Source: Diorhabda sublineata (Eukaryota; Arthropoda; Insecta; Coleoptera; Chrysomelidae). From it: 64,000 nt of DNA. The stretch's first letter is position 1; every line of letters begins with the position of its first letter. The stretch is taken from positions 3,487,805 to 3,551,804 of the forward strand of contig NC_079484.1 in assembly GCF_026230105.1 (NCBI RefSeq). The letters are read 5' to 3'. The position numbers and the translations under genes were made by a program. The notes beneath the pieces were generated by a model. The model was given only the letters and a program-made list of their open reading frames with translations. It had not been told where the DNA came from and did not search any database. Shown in pieces: positions 31,501 through 43,866 of the stretch.

Positions 31501-32108
31501 TTGAGGAGTATTTGATAAGTTGTTTCATCTTATAACAAACAGAATCATTTCCCAATACTTTGAGGTATCCATAATGTCTTGTTGGTTGAACGCATTCGTC
31601 CATTTCCTTCTGGTAATATTTTCCCAGTAATATATTCACTTGTTTTAGCTCTAACATGTTGTCGAACCAGTCCAAACTTTTTTCCCCTATTTTTTCCAAT
31701 ATTGTAACAGTCTGACCAAAAAAGGTCTCTAGTCACCCCGAAAATTGATTGGGGTTGCTTCTTATAAGCTATATTACATTTCTTTCTATTCTTTTATATT
31801 CCTGTCTAGTTTTTTTTAATATGCCTAAGATTCCTAAACCATTTTGGAATTAATTACAGAAGATCTCGGTACTATAATGACTGCCTGGTTATACCACACC
31901 GCTTTTTCAACATTCTATATTGAATTATTTTGGTCCCAATAGGATTTTGTTGTGATACATACATACAAATAATTTTATTTTATTAATTTGTTTGAAATAT
32001 TGAATTGATTTTCAGGAAGCTGATGCCCGTAGACTGCAAGAACACCCTGAGCTAAAGGACAGACCCCAACAATATGACGATGGACAATACAGACAAGAGC
32101 TACAATAA
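25553..32108 (+). CDS. RR-1 cuticular protein with Gln/Asn-rich N-terminus
   Basis: Secreted chitin-binding cuticle protein, 214 aa. Exons: 25553-25564, 30120-30385, 30773-31046, 32016-32108 (phases 0, 2, 0). Exon 1 encodes only MKFL; exon 2 completes the signal peptide (IVFVVVFGACLANP). A long Gln/Asn/Tyr-rich segment (residues about 20-75) precedes the linker KVIKFIPIIRFDKEQGEDGS. The RR-1 domain follows at residues about 92-165 (SYETGNNIIAEEEGYLK, RFTYTSPDGTVIETKYTADE, GFHAEGDHLPTPPPVSP). The C-terminus is polar. The last intron (31047-32015) holds minus-strand coding-like debris (31740-31463) that I cannot place. Intron 1 is 4.6 kb with no recognised element. Start and splice sites are all canonical. 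Confidence 0.92.
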
Positions 32109-32191
32109 TTTAACGAAATAATAATCTTGCATGTACATTCTGTGATTTCATTATTGTTTTTTCAACAACCCATTTTTTCTTGTAGAGACTG

Positions 32192-32197
32192 AATAAA
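32192..32197 (+). terminator. poly(A) signal of cuticular gene 3
   Basis: AATAAA 83 bp after the stop codon at 32106-32108. Confidence 0.7.
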
Positions 32198-32400
32198 AAA
32201 TCATTGATTACACCGTGGGTAACAACTTGAAGTAACAAAAATAAAAATTTTATACCAACAGATTACTTTGTTGATTATTTCCCTCCTGAAAATAGTCAAA
32301 GAAAATTCAGTTATTTATTATATATTTTTCTTTTCCCTTTGTAGCTTTTATACAGCTACAGAATATTCTGCTGCGCTATATGAATTTTGAAAAAGCTCAA

Positions 32401-33165
32401 GACAGAAGAATTTACAAAAAAACATCAGAATTTTAGATAAGAAGTTGTAATAATTGATTTCTGTGATCCTAGAGTCCTAAAATTGAATTAAATGATGAAA
32501 AAACTATCATCATCTACTATAAACATCAAATAATTGGAATAGACTACTAGAGCCACCCATAGGGATGAAAGAAAAGACATCGGAACATGAAATGAGGGAA
32601 CAAAGAAGAGAAAGTAACACTAGGGATAGGAACGTGGAATGTCCAGACATAATGCAATATTAGATGGAATGTATTCGGGTGTTATTTTGGTAAGGCTTAT
32701 TAATTTTTTGGAATGTTAGATTATTTTTAATGCTGTACAAGACAGTATCGTAAGGTTTTTGGAAAACTATGAAAACTGAGTCATTTGGTACTTCATATTC
32801 ACACCCCATTCTTAGCGTTTACCCTCAGAGTGAAAATATAGTGACTGATCTTAACCCAAACAAGTTCTTTCAACCTTCTTCAGCCTCTAGTCATTATTTT
32901 GTAGATTGTATCTAGTGGCATAAATTTTTATTTCTTTGTGTGCACCTTCCTTCTTCGGATCATTTTATATGCATGGTCCTCTTGCTCAGTTTGCATTTTA
33001 TCGTTTCATTTGGAGTAGCAGAACTAAGCAAAATAATAGGATACAAAAGAATAGAATGATTGGATCATTTTTGGAGACAGAAGAATCCACAAAAACAGAA
33101 ATTTATATAAAAAGTTGTAAAATTTGATTTGTGTGATCCTAAAGTCCTGAAATAAATTAATTAAA
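32401..33165 (+). repeat. Degenerate direct repeat pair, about 90 bp each
   Basis: The segment at 32401-32497 (GACAGAAGAATTTAC ... GTGATCCTAGAGTCC) recurs at 33076-33165 (GACAGAAGAATCCAC ... GTGATCCTAAAGTCC) with scattered mismatches and small gaps. The copies start 675 bp apart. They could be ends of an old element or a segmental duplication. Confidence 0.65.
32575..32650 (+). mobile_element. Possible LINE endonuclease scrap
   Basis: The plus strand reads IGTWNVQT at 32626-32649, preceded by a charged stretch, as at the beginning of many LINE apurinic-type endonuclease domains (TWNVRT). It is too short for a firm call. Confidence 0.3.
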
Positions 33166-33669
33166 ATCCCAGTATGTTCAGTATGTTAAAACATACACTA
33201 AAATAGGTACTACTATAAATTGAACGCTATACTACAATGTCTCATTGAAATTTTTTTATATTAGAAATTTTGAGATAAAAAATATGCTTTAGGATTTTAA
33301 TTAACTACTAAAATATCATTATTGATAACATTTCGATACCTGAATAAATTTTACAATATAATTAACTTAATAATAAAAAAATTGTATAAAAATATTCCTA
33401 TAAAGTATAAGGTCACTTATCAAGATTCTCTTTTAATTAATTTTATCAATATTGGTCCATCTGGTTTGTTGATAACAGTAGATTTCGAATCTAATTTACC
33501 CCCCTCCCATATAATACGGAAACTTCTAATAAGCTAAAAACAATAAGATATATTAATTTTTTTATAAAAATATTAAACCAATATCTTTACAAAGGTACCA
33601 GAAACAAAAAAAACTGTTTACTACCACTCACAACTGCACTATCTGGTCTTTAAAGCCTTTTATAGATCA

Positions 33670-36450
33670 CTATTTCATATCCGGCTCGAAGGACCAGATA
33701 ATATTTAGCTGGAGAACCTACACAAAAATAATCAACTTACTTTTAGCAATAAGATAATCATATTTTGTTCTGCCAATCTTCTAGCAATACAAGCTCTCGG
33801 TCCATGTCCAAAAGGAAGGAGCAAAAATGGATGCGGTTGTTTATATAAAGGATTACTTTTGATCCACCTTTCCGGTAGAAACGTTTCGGGTTGAGGAAAA
33901 TATTTTTCCAACTTACAGGATATTTGATTTTGTGTCACCATTGTCGTCTACGATGAATTAAATAGTTTCTCATTGTTTTAAAATTAATTATACAACTTAC
34001 ACCGGCCGGTACACAATAACCAGAGAATTCGGTGTCTTTTGGTAAAATTCGACCTATTCCAACAGATATCGGTCTCAATCTGAGAGATTCTTTGAGTACT
34101 GCTTTAGTATACACTGCTTCGGTAAGCATTTCTGATGTCACCTGTGTAGATTGACTTGGTAATAATCGACGAGCTTCTTCATAAATATTATCTTGAACTC
34201 TAGGATGAGTCCCAATATGATGAAGAAGAAAACCTGTAGTATATGTTGACTGGAATAAAAAATTTCATATTAAATTATCTGAAAAAAATAGATGCAATTA
34301 TTGTAGTAAAAAAACAAGATAAAACTTACTGAATAGAATTAATGAAAGAAAAGAAAAAGTACAGAGTTGGAATAAGGGGGAAAACATCTTTTTAAAATAA
34401 AAAGGGAGAAAATATGGTGATATTGAGAAAGCAGTAGATAGTTCACAATAGTTCCAAGGGCTTTATTCTGAAACCTTCAGACGATATCAATGCTAGAGTT
34501 ACTTGCAGTACCATAGAAATGAATCTTGTAGGTCCATAAGGGTTTGAAAATTATCTTCACAAAAAGTAACCAACCAAAATGAAGGAGAAAACGAGGTACT
34601 AATTAACCTTCTTCAATTTGTATAAGTGCTTCAATATATACCGAACTTAGGGTACATCCACACAAATTTCAATTTTTAGCTCTAATATTTTTTTATGATG
34701 AAGTTAATTTCATTTTGAGGAATAAGTTGAATAGATTTTACTTCTTAAATTGGATTTTACTGTCATATGGTTGTCTTTTATATAACTAAAAACACATCAG
34801 ACTCCCCCAATATCTTCCAACTAGATGCATTTATAACTTGTAAATAAGTCTTCTAGTCCCAATCCCGATTATTATAATAAAATTATAGAGATTTAATAGA
34901 GGGAAAAACCTTTTAGAAAGGAAAAGGGAACAAATTTGATAAGTGTAAGTAAGTAGTAGGTAGTGATTTACATAAAAATTGATTTTTCATTAAAATTAAA
35001 ATGAATATCTTCTAATTAAATGCATATATAGATAAATAATTCTTACAGTATCAATTCCTGCCAATAGAAAATCACAGACAACACCAATGATATCCTTGAA
35101 ATCCACTTCGGGGGATAATAAATAAGAGTCCAATAAAGATGGATTATTTTTATCTTGATCCCTAAACAAAGACATCTTGAGAGAAATTAAATCTATAGCT
35201 ACCCTATAAAAGAACAATTATTATCTGAAAAGTGTCAATTTTTTGTTAACTTACTGTTCCATAAATTCCTGCGTATGTTTTAGTTTTTTATATAAAGGAG
35301 TATCAAATTTTTGCCATAAAGCTGGTATCATGTCAGTTTTTAAAATACAAGAATTAGTTACATAAGCAGCTCGAATTAGTTCAGATGATCTTGAATCTTT
35401 TCGTCTTTCTTGTACAGAAAAACTATTGAATCTTATATCTAGTGTATTCTGACCCGTTACTGAAAATAATAACTAAATACACCCCTGATTTATATTGATA
35501 TTTTTAATAGGAATAGAATAAATTATAACTATCAGGGTTGGACAAATTCTGATTTAAAACTGACTGAATTAATTATTTATTTATGGAGCATAAGGAAATG
35601 AAAAAAAGCCTTGGACTTAGTAAGGCCTGAACCCTGGTAACTATTATATTTATTTTTTTCTTCACTTAAAAATTACTTGCATTCTAAAAATAGCCTTGAT
35701 AATTCAGGTAAAAAGTCTAAATTTGGATATTTTCTCATGGATTCCAACATTATTAACCATTCTTGTATAATATTATCAGAACCATTCAAAAATCGTTTAA
35801 CGGATTGCATGCTACTCAACCCTCTTTGGAATACACTACGAATGCGAAACCACTCTGGACCATTCCTTGAAAATAATTTATTAAAATTAAATTATATTCC
35901 TTACCTTACATATTGCTTACGTTGGTAATAAACCTCCAGAATTATACACATTCGGTCTATCTAAACGAAATTTTTCTAATGCTAAATGACTTCTTCGTTT
36001 TGGATGTTTTCCTTCGTTCCTAAACAAAGTTTCTATATCTTTTGGATCGAATAATAGCACGATATTAACTCCGGGTACCATTTCTTCTCTAACTAGAGGT
36101 CCAAAGGCTTTATATTTTTTAAAACCATTATGGTGTAATTCATCGAATCGATACTTTCCTAAAAAAAAAAGTTTCTCTTGATGAAGAACGGTATTTTGTT
36201 CATTTAAATTACAAGAAATGTGAAAATCGTACTTTTAACTTATAGTATTCGGGTCTAGTACAATTTCAATTATAATTTTTAATGAAACTTTACCAATTAG
36301 AGGAAAATACTGATAAAGTGTTCCAATAGCCGGCAGTGATCGGGGACCTGGAATCGTTTCAAAAGTATGTATATATTTTCTAGATGGGTTATTTTTTCTA
36401 AGCCTTAGTTTACTATGGAATAAAAAATTGCTTTTTCTACTCAAATGCAT
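33670..36450 (-). CDS. dib: Mitochondrial cytochrome P450, CYP302A1-like (disembodied)
   Basis: Halloween-gene P450 that hydroxylates C22 of the ecdysteroid precursor in mitochondria (family knowledge). Exons in transcript order: 36450-36294, 36158-35921, 35865-35681, 35459-35255, 35203-35047, 34249-34001, 33947-33741, 33717-33670; 481 aa. The basic N-terminus (SRKSNFLFHSKLRLRKNN) suits mitochondrial import. Motifs: IPGPRSLPAIGTLYQYFPLI, RRSHLALEKFRLDRPNVY, GLLPTNGPEWFRIRSVFQ, I-helix AGIDT, K-helix KESLRLRP, PERW, and heme loop FGHGPRACIARR. The N-terminal half matches remembered disembodied sequences better than other mitochondrial CYPs. Intron 3 uses a GC donor (T|GCAAGT); with the GT three bases further on, exon 4 is out of frame and stops. 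The C-terminus ends at EPDMK, shorter than usual, so exon 8 is the least certain part. Confidence 0.88.
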
Positions 36451-37360
36451 TGTGAAAATGATAAAATAAATTAACCTAAAAATACTAAAAATTACATAAA
36501 ATTTACTAAGCTACTAATTCGTGCGTCCCGCACATGCTCAAAAATTAAGTAAAATATATTTGTATGACGCTTGCGTACAACGTCCTCAGTCTATAATGTG
36601 CCGAAAATCCATCAATGAACCTTAAATATTTTTTCAAATATATTTCATTCCCTTGTGGTATAATACGTTCACGTCATTGAATATTCCCTTCCCATATCAT
36701 TAAAACAATTTTGAAGATAGCATTGTAAGATAGTGCTAAATTTCCCACAAATCTATACTTTTCATACGCTTTAATATCAGTAAAATTTTTAGTAGTTTTG
36801 CATATTTCAATTCGCAATAGAAAATCAAAGTTTTTTTAATATACCCATTCATTGTAATGAAATATGAGCAAAATACACACGAAAATAATAAAAAATGTAT
36901 AAGCAGAAAATATCTGTTTCCAACTTCTATCAATCAATGTCTATGGAACATTTATGGGCGCCACTGAACAAAACAGTGGTGCCAATTTGTAATTATATGC
37001 AAAGACTCCGACTACCGTAACCTTAATTCAAAGTAGATAAATTCTAGCTTAAAAATGATTTCATTTTTTAGTTTTTCAATCAATTTAAACTCTATCAGTT
37101 TTTCACTACAAAGCATAAATCTGACTTATGATATAAATCAAAAATGTTTTCGTAATTGTATTAATTATTAATACTATACCACTGATATAGTCTTTTTACC
37201 ATATTTGCAACATATTTCCAAATATAATTAATGAAAAAGATGAAATGAAAAATGAAATGAAAAAGATTCGATAGAAATTTGCTACGATATATCAAACTTT
37301 TTTGTATCGGACATAGAAGCATTAGACATTAAAAATTTAAATTTTTAAATGGCAACACTG
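36451..37360. other. Divergent intergenic region, dib / Hsp60
   Basis: About 1.4 kb separates the two divergent start codons. Apart from the Hsp60 promoter elements listed separately, I see no gene, only A+T-rich sequence. Confidence 0.4.
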
Positions 37361-37404
37361 GAACAAGTTCATCCTTTTTCTAGAACATCTCGAATTTTAT
37401 AAAG
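37361..37404 (+). promoter_or_regulatory. Hsp60 promoter: heat-shock-element-like repeats and TATA box
   Basis: GAACAAGTTC at 37361-37370 and TTCTAGAA at 37378-37385 are inverted GAA/TTC units of the kind bound by HSF. The TTC at 37378-37380 and GAA at 37383-37385 are in correct 5-bp register; a third GAA at 37392 is one base off. TATAAAG follows at 37398-37404. The expected start site is near 37430. A probable 5' UTR intron runs from a donor at 37476 to the acceptor ending at 37841. Confidence 0.55.
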
Positions 37405-37841
37405 TCGCTTCTCGTGTTGCCGGTGTGCTCAAATTTAATAAAAAATTGTAATTTCGTTAAAAATTTTACTTAAAGGTAATATTTTGAAGCTTTTAATTGT
37501 ATTAAGAACTTAATTTTATTCACATTATGTAAAAATTAACTGCATTAAATCAAATATACATTATCGCCATGTGCTTTTTTCCTGAATATTCTGATTGTTT
37601 CGTAATATCGTAATTATATCAAATATTTTTTTGCCGCACTAAGAATTTACTTGTCAATATATTTCAATACTTGTATTGTCACGTTACCCTTGATCCCAGC
37701 TTTTAGAATAAAATCAAGTAAGTTGTAATTATTTTCAATTTCTGTCAAAAAACAAAATTGAGTCAAAAGTGATTTTACATTTTCAAATAATATTTTCTAC
37801 CGCTCTTTTATTTTTCGAATATAAAATAATATAATTTGCAG

Positions 37842-40800
37842 ATGTATCGTCTACCTAGCACTGTGCGCTGTGTGGCCCTACGCAAAGCCCAACAATATAA
37901 TCAAGTTCAAAGATGGTATGCCAAAGATGTGAGGTTCGGATCAGAGGTCAGAGCTCTCATGCTCCAGGGGGTTGACGTCCTCGCCGATGCCGTAGCTGTG
38001 ACCATGGGACCAAAGGTTCGTTTCTTATCTATTCAACATAACCTCAATCATCTTAAGTTAGAATTCTTTTTAAACATGATTTTGAAGTTATCAAAAAGGA
38101 TCGTCAAAAATTGATGTTTGTTAAATTAATTTCACATTTTTATAGGTCTTACTGCATTTATAAATATAAATTTATAAATTTGATTAATAATATTATTAAG
38201 TAATTTTGATTTTGCGTAATTATGTAACTTATTTGACTGATTATAAAACGGGTGTAAATCAATTTAAATCTAAAAATTACGTAAAATTGGATTTATTCTT
38301 TCTAAAACTAATTGAAGAAGTTATGATCTTTTGGTGGGGCAAAGTTAACCTCATTTTTATGTATCTACCAAATGGTTTTGGTTCTGGGGCTGTTAATATT
38401 TTAATGAACACACTATTTACACTGCACAACTGTATTTAGTATAAATATGCCAAACAGCTCCAGAAATTTTAATTATTAGATTCTTGTAATCATTTTATAT
38501 TACCATATCCACACTGTGGGTAATTACATGTTTAAATAATTTTTTTTAAGAAACTATTATGAATTGTTGAATTTGGATATTTCAAACATTGTTATATCTG
38601 CAATGAGCCCCTTTTTGTGCAGAATAGTGTAGGAAAATAATTTCTGTGATTTTTCCAATTGAAAATGAATATTGACATATTAACCTTAACTTCCTTCTCT
38701 TCCTTTTGTACTAATACCAGATATGGTAGGTAGTGACATGAAAATAATTATCCTAATTTATTAGAACTTCTTAAAGGGTGTCTTTAGGTTTGGACATACT
38801 ACCAGCTCCAGCAAATGATGTACATAGCTCTATGCCACATTATATAATTTGAAAATTTTATGATAATTAATGAGTAAAATGGATGATTTTAAATATTTGA
38901 AATTAATATTTGTTGTTTATATCACCTTGAAACTGTCTTATTTACATGATATCTATAGGGCCGAAATGTAATTATTGAACAATCATGGGGCTCACCAAAA
39001 ATTACCAAAGATGGAGTTACAGTTGCTAAAGGAGTAGAGCTTAAAGATAAATTCCAAAACATTGGAGCTAGGTTGGTGCAAGACGTTGCTAACAATACCA
39101 ATGAAGAAGCGGGTGATGGTACTACAACTGCTACTGTTTTGGCACGTTCTATTGCCAAAGAAGGATTCGAAAATCTAGGAAAAGGAGCTAATCCGGTTGA
39201 AATCCGTAAAGGTGATTATTATATTTGAACCAAATTATTTTGTACCACAGTTTTTATAACTTTCAATGATTATAAAAATGGATCCAATTAATGATAATAA
39301 AGTGATTTCAATATTTTATGAGAATATACATAAATAATTTCTATCACAAATAAATGAGATTTTAAGAAAATCGATACAAACATATTTGTTTGAAGGTATC
39401 ATTATGGCAGTTGAGGTAATAACAAAAACTCTAAAAACCCTTTCCAAACCCGTTACTACTCCTGAAGAAATCTGCCAAGTCGCCACTATATCCGCTAATG
39501 GTGATAGTTCGGTGGGAAATCTTATTGCTGATGCAATGAAGAGAGTTGGTAAAGAAGGTGTCATCACAGTTAAAGATGGTAAAACTCTCAATGATGAATT
39601 AGAAATTATCGAAGGAATGAAATTTGACAGAGGATACATATCACCATATTTCGTCAATACAACTAAAGGTAAATTATTTCAAGTATATGTCTAAAACGGT
39701 TAAGAATTAAATGATTTTAGGTGCCAAAGTTGAATACCAAGATGCTCTACTTTTATTAAGCGAAAAGAAAATATCTTCTGTGCAAAGTATAGTACCTGCT
39801 TTGGAATTGGCCAATGCTCAAAGGAAACCTCTTATAATCATCGCCGAGGATGTTGATGGAGAAGCTTTAACCACTCTTGTAGTCAATAGGCTTCGCATTG
39901 GTTTACAAATTGCTGCTGTGAAAGCTCCAGGATTTGGTGACAACAGAAAGGCCACTCTCCAAGATATTGCAATCGCCACAGGTGGTATTGTATTCGGGGA
40001 TGATGCTAATATTGTCAAATTGGAAGATGTCAAACTATCAGATCTTGGACAAACTGGAGAAATTGTAATAACCAAAGATGACACACTAATTTTAAAAGGT
40101 AATTACTAATTAATTAGAAATTATGTATTATCTAAATAATATTTAATTAACAGGTAAAGGTAAAAAAGATGACATCGATAGAAGAGCAGAACAAATCAGA
40201 GATCAAATTGATACCACCACATCTGAATACGAAAAAGAAAAACTACAAGAACGTCTCGCTAGATTGGCTTCCGGAGTTGCGTTACTGAAAGTTGGAGGTA
40301 GCAGCGAAGTTGAAGTAAATGAGAAAAAAGACAGAGTAACCGACGCTTTGAATGCCACAAGGGCAGCTATTGAGGAAGGTATTGTACCCGGAGGTGGCAC
40401 GGCTCTTTTAAGATGTAGCAGCAGCTTAGATGAAATTAAAGCTGCCAATAAAGACCAAGAAGTTGGTAAGTTTTTTTTTCAGTATAATTGATATTTGTAA
40501 TGATTACCATAATTTTAATTTTTTCATCACATTAATCAATAGATAGTAGGGATATCTAGATATTTGGAAAAGTATTTTATGTATTAATTTACATACCAAA
40601 CAATTTTTTATAAAATGAGCTATGATCATAGACAAATGATGTAACCTTAAGATATCAGTCCATAAACTTTAACCATTACCAATCAGTATTAATTTTTTTT
40701 AGGAATTCAAATTGTAAAAAGAGCCCTTAAAGTACCTTGCATGACAATTGCTGCTAACGCCGGTGTTGATGGAGCAGCTGTAGTAGCCAAAGTTGAGCAA

Positions 40801-41089
40801 CAAAGTGGAGACTATGGTTATGATGCTCTTAACAACGAATATGTAAAAATGTTTGAACGAGGAATCATTGATCCCACAAAAGTAAGTTGAAAACCTCAAT
40901 GATTGTAGTCAATGAATACAATTATATTTGTTGTAGGTTGTTAGAACTGCAATTGTAGACGCATCCGGAGTAGCTTCTCTCTTGACGACTGCCGAAGCAG
41001 TAATCACAGAAATACCTAAAGAAGACGTTCCGATACCTACTGGTATGGGTGGAATGGGCGGTATGGGAGGCATGGGAGGAATGATGTAA
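37842..41089 (+). CDS. Hsp60: Mitochondrial chaperonin Hsp60
   Basis: ATP-driven matrix chaperonin working with Hsp10. Coding exons: 37842-38015, 38959-39211, 39396-39668, 39721-40098, 40154-40465, 40703-40881, 40937-41089; 573 aa, the usual length. The N-terminal targeting peptide (YRLPSTVRCVALRKAQ) precedes the mature start YAKDVRFGSEVRALML. The ATP site has TMGPKGRNV and GDGTTTATVLA. Further chaperonin blocks are VTVAKGVELKDKFQNIGA, IIAEDVDGEALTTLV and KAPGFGDNRKATL. The C-terminus is the typical GGM repeat (GMGGMGGMGGMGGMM). An acceptor AG directly abuts the ATG, so the 5' UTR is spliced on at the start codon. AATAAA at 41127. No missing key residue was seen. Confidence 0.98.
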
Positions 41090-41126
41090 ATGTAGTTCTT
41101 TCCATAAGTGGACTGTTTAACAGTTA

Positions 41127-41132
41127 AATAAA
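41127..41132 (+). terminator. poly(A) signal of Hsp60
   Basis: AATAAA 38 bp after the stop at 41087-41089. Confidence 0.65.
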
Positions 41133-43460
41133 CTCAGTGATTGCCTTGCAAAGACAAAGCAAAAGACGTCTGTCAAAAAAGTTCCATTTTCGTATTTGGC
41201 AGACAAGTGTGTGTGTTTTTTTTTTAAAATTAGAATTTATTATTTTGATACAATAATTCGTGTGTAGTGTTATTATTTGTAACACGAATTGAAAATTTGT
41301 GTGAATGAGAAATTAGAAGTCTCGTATATGGCGGTCGAAGGTGGTTTATTTTTCGTAAATGGTACTTTGAGTGTTGTTTGTGAAATCCTCTTTGGTCGCC
41401 GAACTGATCTGCATTTAGAATGTTTGAATATAATTATATAATGACTCTCAAATGTACCTATATTGTTATAAATATATTGTTATGTGACTTTTTATTTTGG
41501 TTGTTTTATTAGGATACAGTTTGTGAAAATTGATATTTTCAATTTTTCATTGCTCTTATTAACGCAATAACCATTAAAATCACTAATTTAAAATACAAAG
41601 TTGTCTCTTGAAGGTATAGAAAATGTAGGCTTTATAAAAAAAGTTTTACTTTTGGAATTATGTTAAAAAAACCTCTTAGAGAGGTAATTGGCAGTCAATG
41701 TGTTAACAAAAATAATGATTAAGTCCCTAGCTTGCCTCCTGCCTTACCTCATGGTGCCTACGATGTTACTAGCTATCTGTAGATTTCCTGTAATCTGGTG
41801 AACCCCAAATTGGTGACTTCAGGAAACGATGAAGTCACAGCTTCCCTTTTCACGCAATCTAATTGTTTAAAATTACCAATTTCACCTCAATAATACATTC
41901 ATATAACTGTAATGGTAACTGTACATAAGAACACCATTTAAAACGTCCCTACAGGTCGCCAAACAAAATAAATCAACCCAATCCAAAAATCAGAAATAAT
42001 ATTTGAAACCCAACTTATTTTCCTAATTTCCCTATTTATTCCTTGGACTTTTATAAATTAATTTTTTCAATTTATTCATGTGAAACTATAAAAAATTAAA
42101 TCGATACAATCTAAAAATTGTGTAGTTGTAGTATTTGTTCAGCAAATCTGAAAAGAAAATTGAGTTGATGAAATAAAAGGAATTATGATCCTAGGAACAC
42201 CCCTTAAGGATGTAAACGTTGAGGGCCAGTATAAAGGACGGCCCACCTTAACCATAATCAGGTGTTGCGAACAATTCTTGTGGAAAACCAAGCGAAATTC
42301 CAAGTGTTCTACAAGAGGCGAGACCATAACTAATCGTCCTATTCACCTCCGAGGGCTCGGAGTAGCACTGAACCCAATACCCCTAAAGCATCGGATCTGC
42401 CCTTATTGAAGATTTTGACAAGACTCTGCTTAAAATCAACATCATCCGCCCAGAGGTCCAGGTGAATCTTGTTAAAAGACCAAGAACCTTCCATCACTTG
42501 CAATAGGTTCTAGTGGTAGATACGCGAAATCTGAGGAGCGATGCAATCTACAACTGGCAACCTAATACTGGAAGAACAGCAGCTGGATTTCATTGATGAT
42601 TCAACTGGGCTATCTCATCTGATAGAGAAACCAAGCCACCGTAGTTTCTCCCTCTTTACCTGGCTAAGAATCATCCTAATTTATCAAAAGGTTCAAATCA
42701 AAGCGCCTGATTGACTTTTCAAAGGACATCGGTCTTTTGTAATTAGTGGGGTACAATGAAACTATCAGAAGATTCCCTTGGTCGCCAATTATTCTACTTA
42801 CAATACAGGATTAAATATATTGATAGGTAAGTTGAATGGATCTGATTGTAAACGCTGATGTCAATAAAACGAGTTATAAGATTATTTTACTGAAGTGCTC
42901 TCCGTGTTAAATTGAATGGTTTAATTATTTATCGACAAAGTTTTATTTACCAATCATCAAATTACAATCACTAATTCCTTGGTTGTGGAATAAGCTTTAC
43001 CAGTAGAATTCCATTTGATTCGAAATAGTAAACATCTATTTGTATAAAAAAATCAAAATTAATATATTGTCTAAATTTGTAACTAAAAATCCAAACAAAG
43101 CAGATAAATAGTTGAATAGAAACCTAATATATGTTCAGTTATTTACATATGATAAATAAAAGCTCTAATTATTTTATTTATATTTTCATATAATTACTTA
43201 TTTGAGATATATTTAATAATACATAAAACTACACCAAAATTTTGATTAAATATCTTATTTAACTGTATAATTATGATTTGTGTGATTAATGGATGATCAA
43301 AACTTTAATTTTGAAGTTCTTCATAATGATTACTTGGAATAACTTGAGTCAACACTATTACTATTTTTTTTAATAATTCTAAATAAATAAAACCATGTTT
43401 AATAATCTTGTATAATAAATATCAACTTTATAAAAGAAACTGGATCACTTCAATATTGAA
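41133..43460. other. 2.3-kb intergenic region with a G+C-richer block
   Basis: No gene is supported. Sequence from about 41720 to 41860 and from 42140 to 42840 is visibly richer in G+C than its surroundings. It includes a 73-codon plus-strand frame (stop at 42407; LGTPLKDVNVEGQYKGRP, RCCEQFLWKTKRNSKC) that looks like a retroelement fragment but matches nothing I can name. The rest is A+T-rich. Confidence 0.4.
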
Positions 43461-43866
43461 CTAAAAATCTGACACTCTTCCTTTTCTCTCCCAGTCTCCA
43501 TATCTAGTTGGTTCGGGGCCTCTAGGGCCACCAATCTCTCCTGTGTGTGGATTGGTATTATCAGGCCAAGGTGGTAATGGTTCTTCTTCTTCATTAGGAT
43601 GTTTTCCAATTTGTTCATCTAATTTTCCAATTGGAGTTTTTTGTTGAAGTTTCTTTCTAAATTCTTCCATTCTTGATGAAGTCGCATTTTTGGAATTAGG
43701 AGAAACTGAATCTTTTGTAGACGAAAATTTGTTTACACTTCCTAAAACGTTGTTATAATAATATAACGGCGATTTAATTTGAAATTTACTCACTTTCCCA
43801 TGCTGAATAAGTCGGAGAAAATGGTGAATTTTTCATTGATCTCAGCACATACATCATAATGCTCAT
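43461..43866 (-). CDS. SDHAF4: Succinate dehydrogenase assembly factor 4
   Basis: Small matrix protein that binds flavinylated SdhA and promotes complex II assembly (family knowledge). Two exons, 43866-43794 and 43741-43461, separated by a 52-bp intron; 117 aa. The N-terminal part (MSIMMYVLRSMKNSPFSPTY) suits a mitochondrial presequence. The diagnostic C-terminus is KTPIGKLDEQIGKHPNEEEE, PLPPWPDNTNPHTGEIGGP, RGPEPTRYGDWERKGRVSDF, the conserved SDHAF4 signature. The start was chosen at CAAAATGAGC; a downstream Met pair (codons 4-5) is an alternative. Reading through the intron without splicing would also stay open, but the spliced form keeps the first ATG in frame. Divergent from ERGIC3. Confidence 0.93.

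Larger units (their letters stand above)
32198..33669. other. Intergenic region between cuticular gene 3 and the P450
   Basis: No gene recognised. It holds a degenerate direct repeat pair and a very short LINE-like endonuclease motif, both listed separately. The rest is A+T-rich. Confidence 0.45.
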
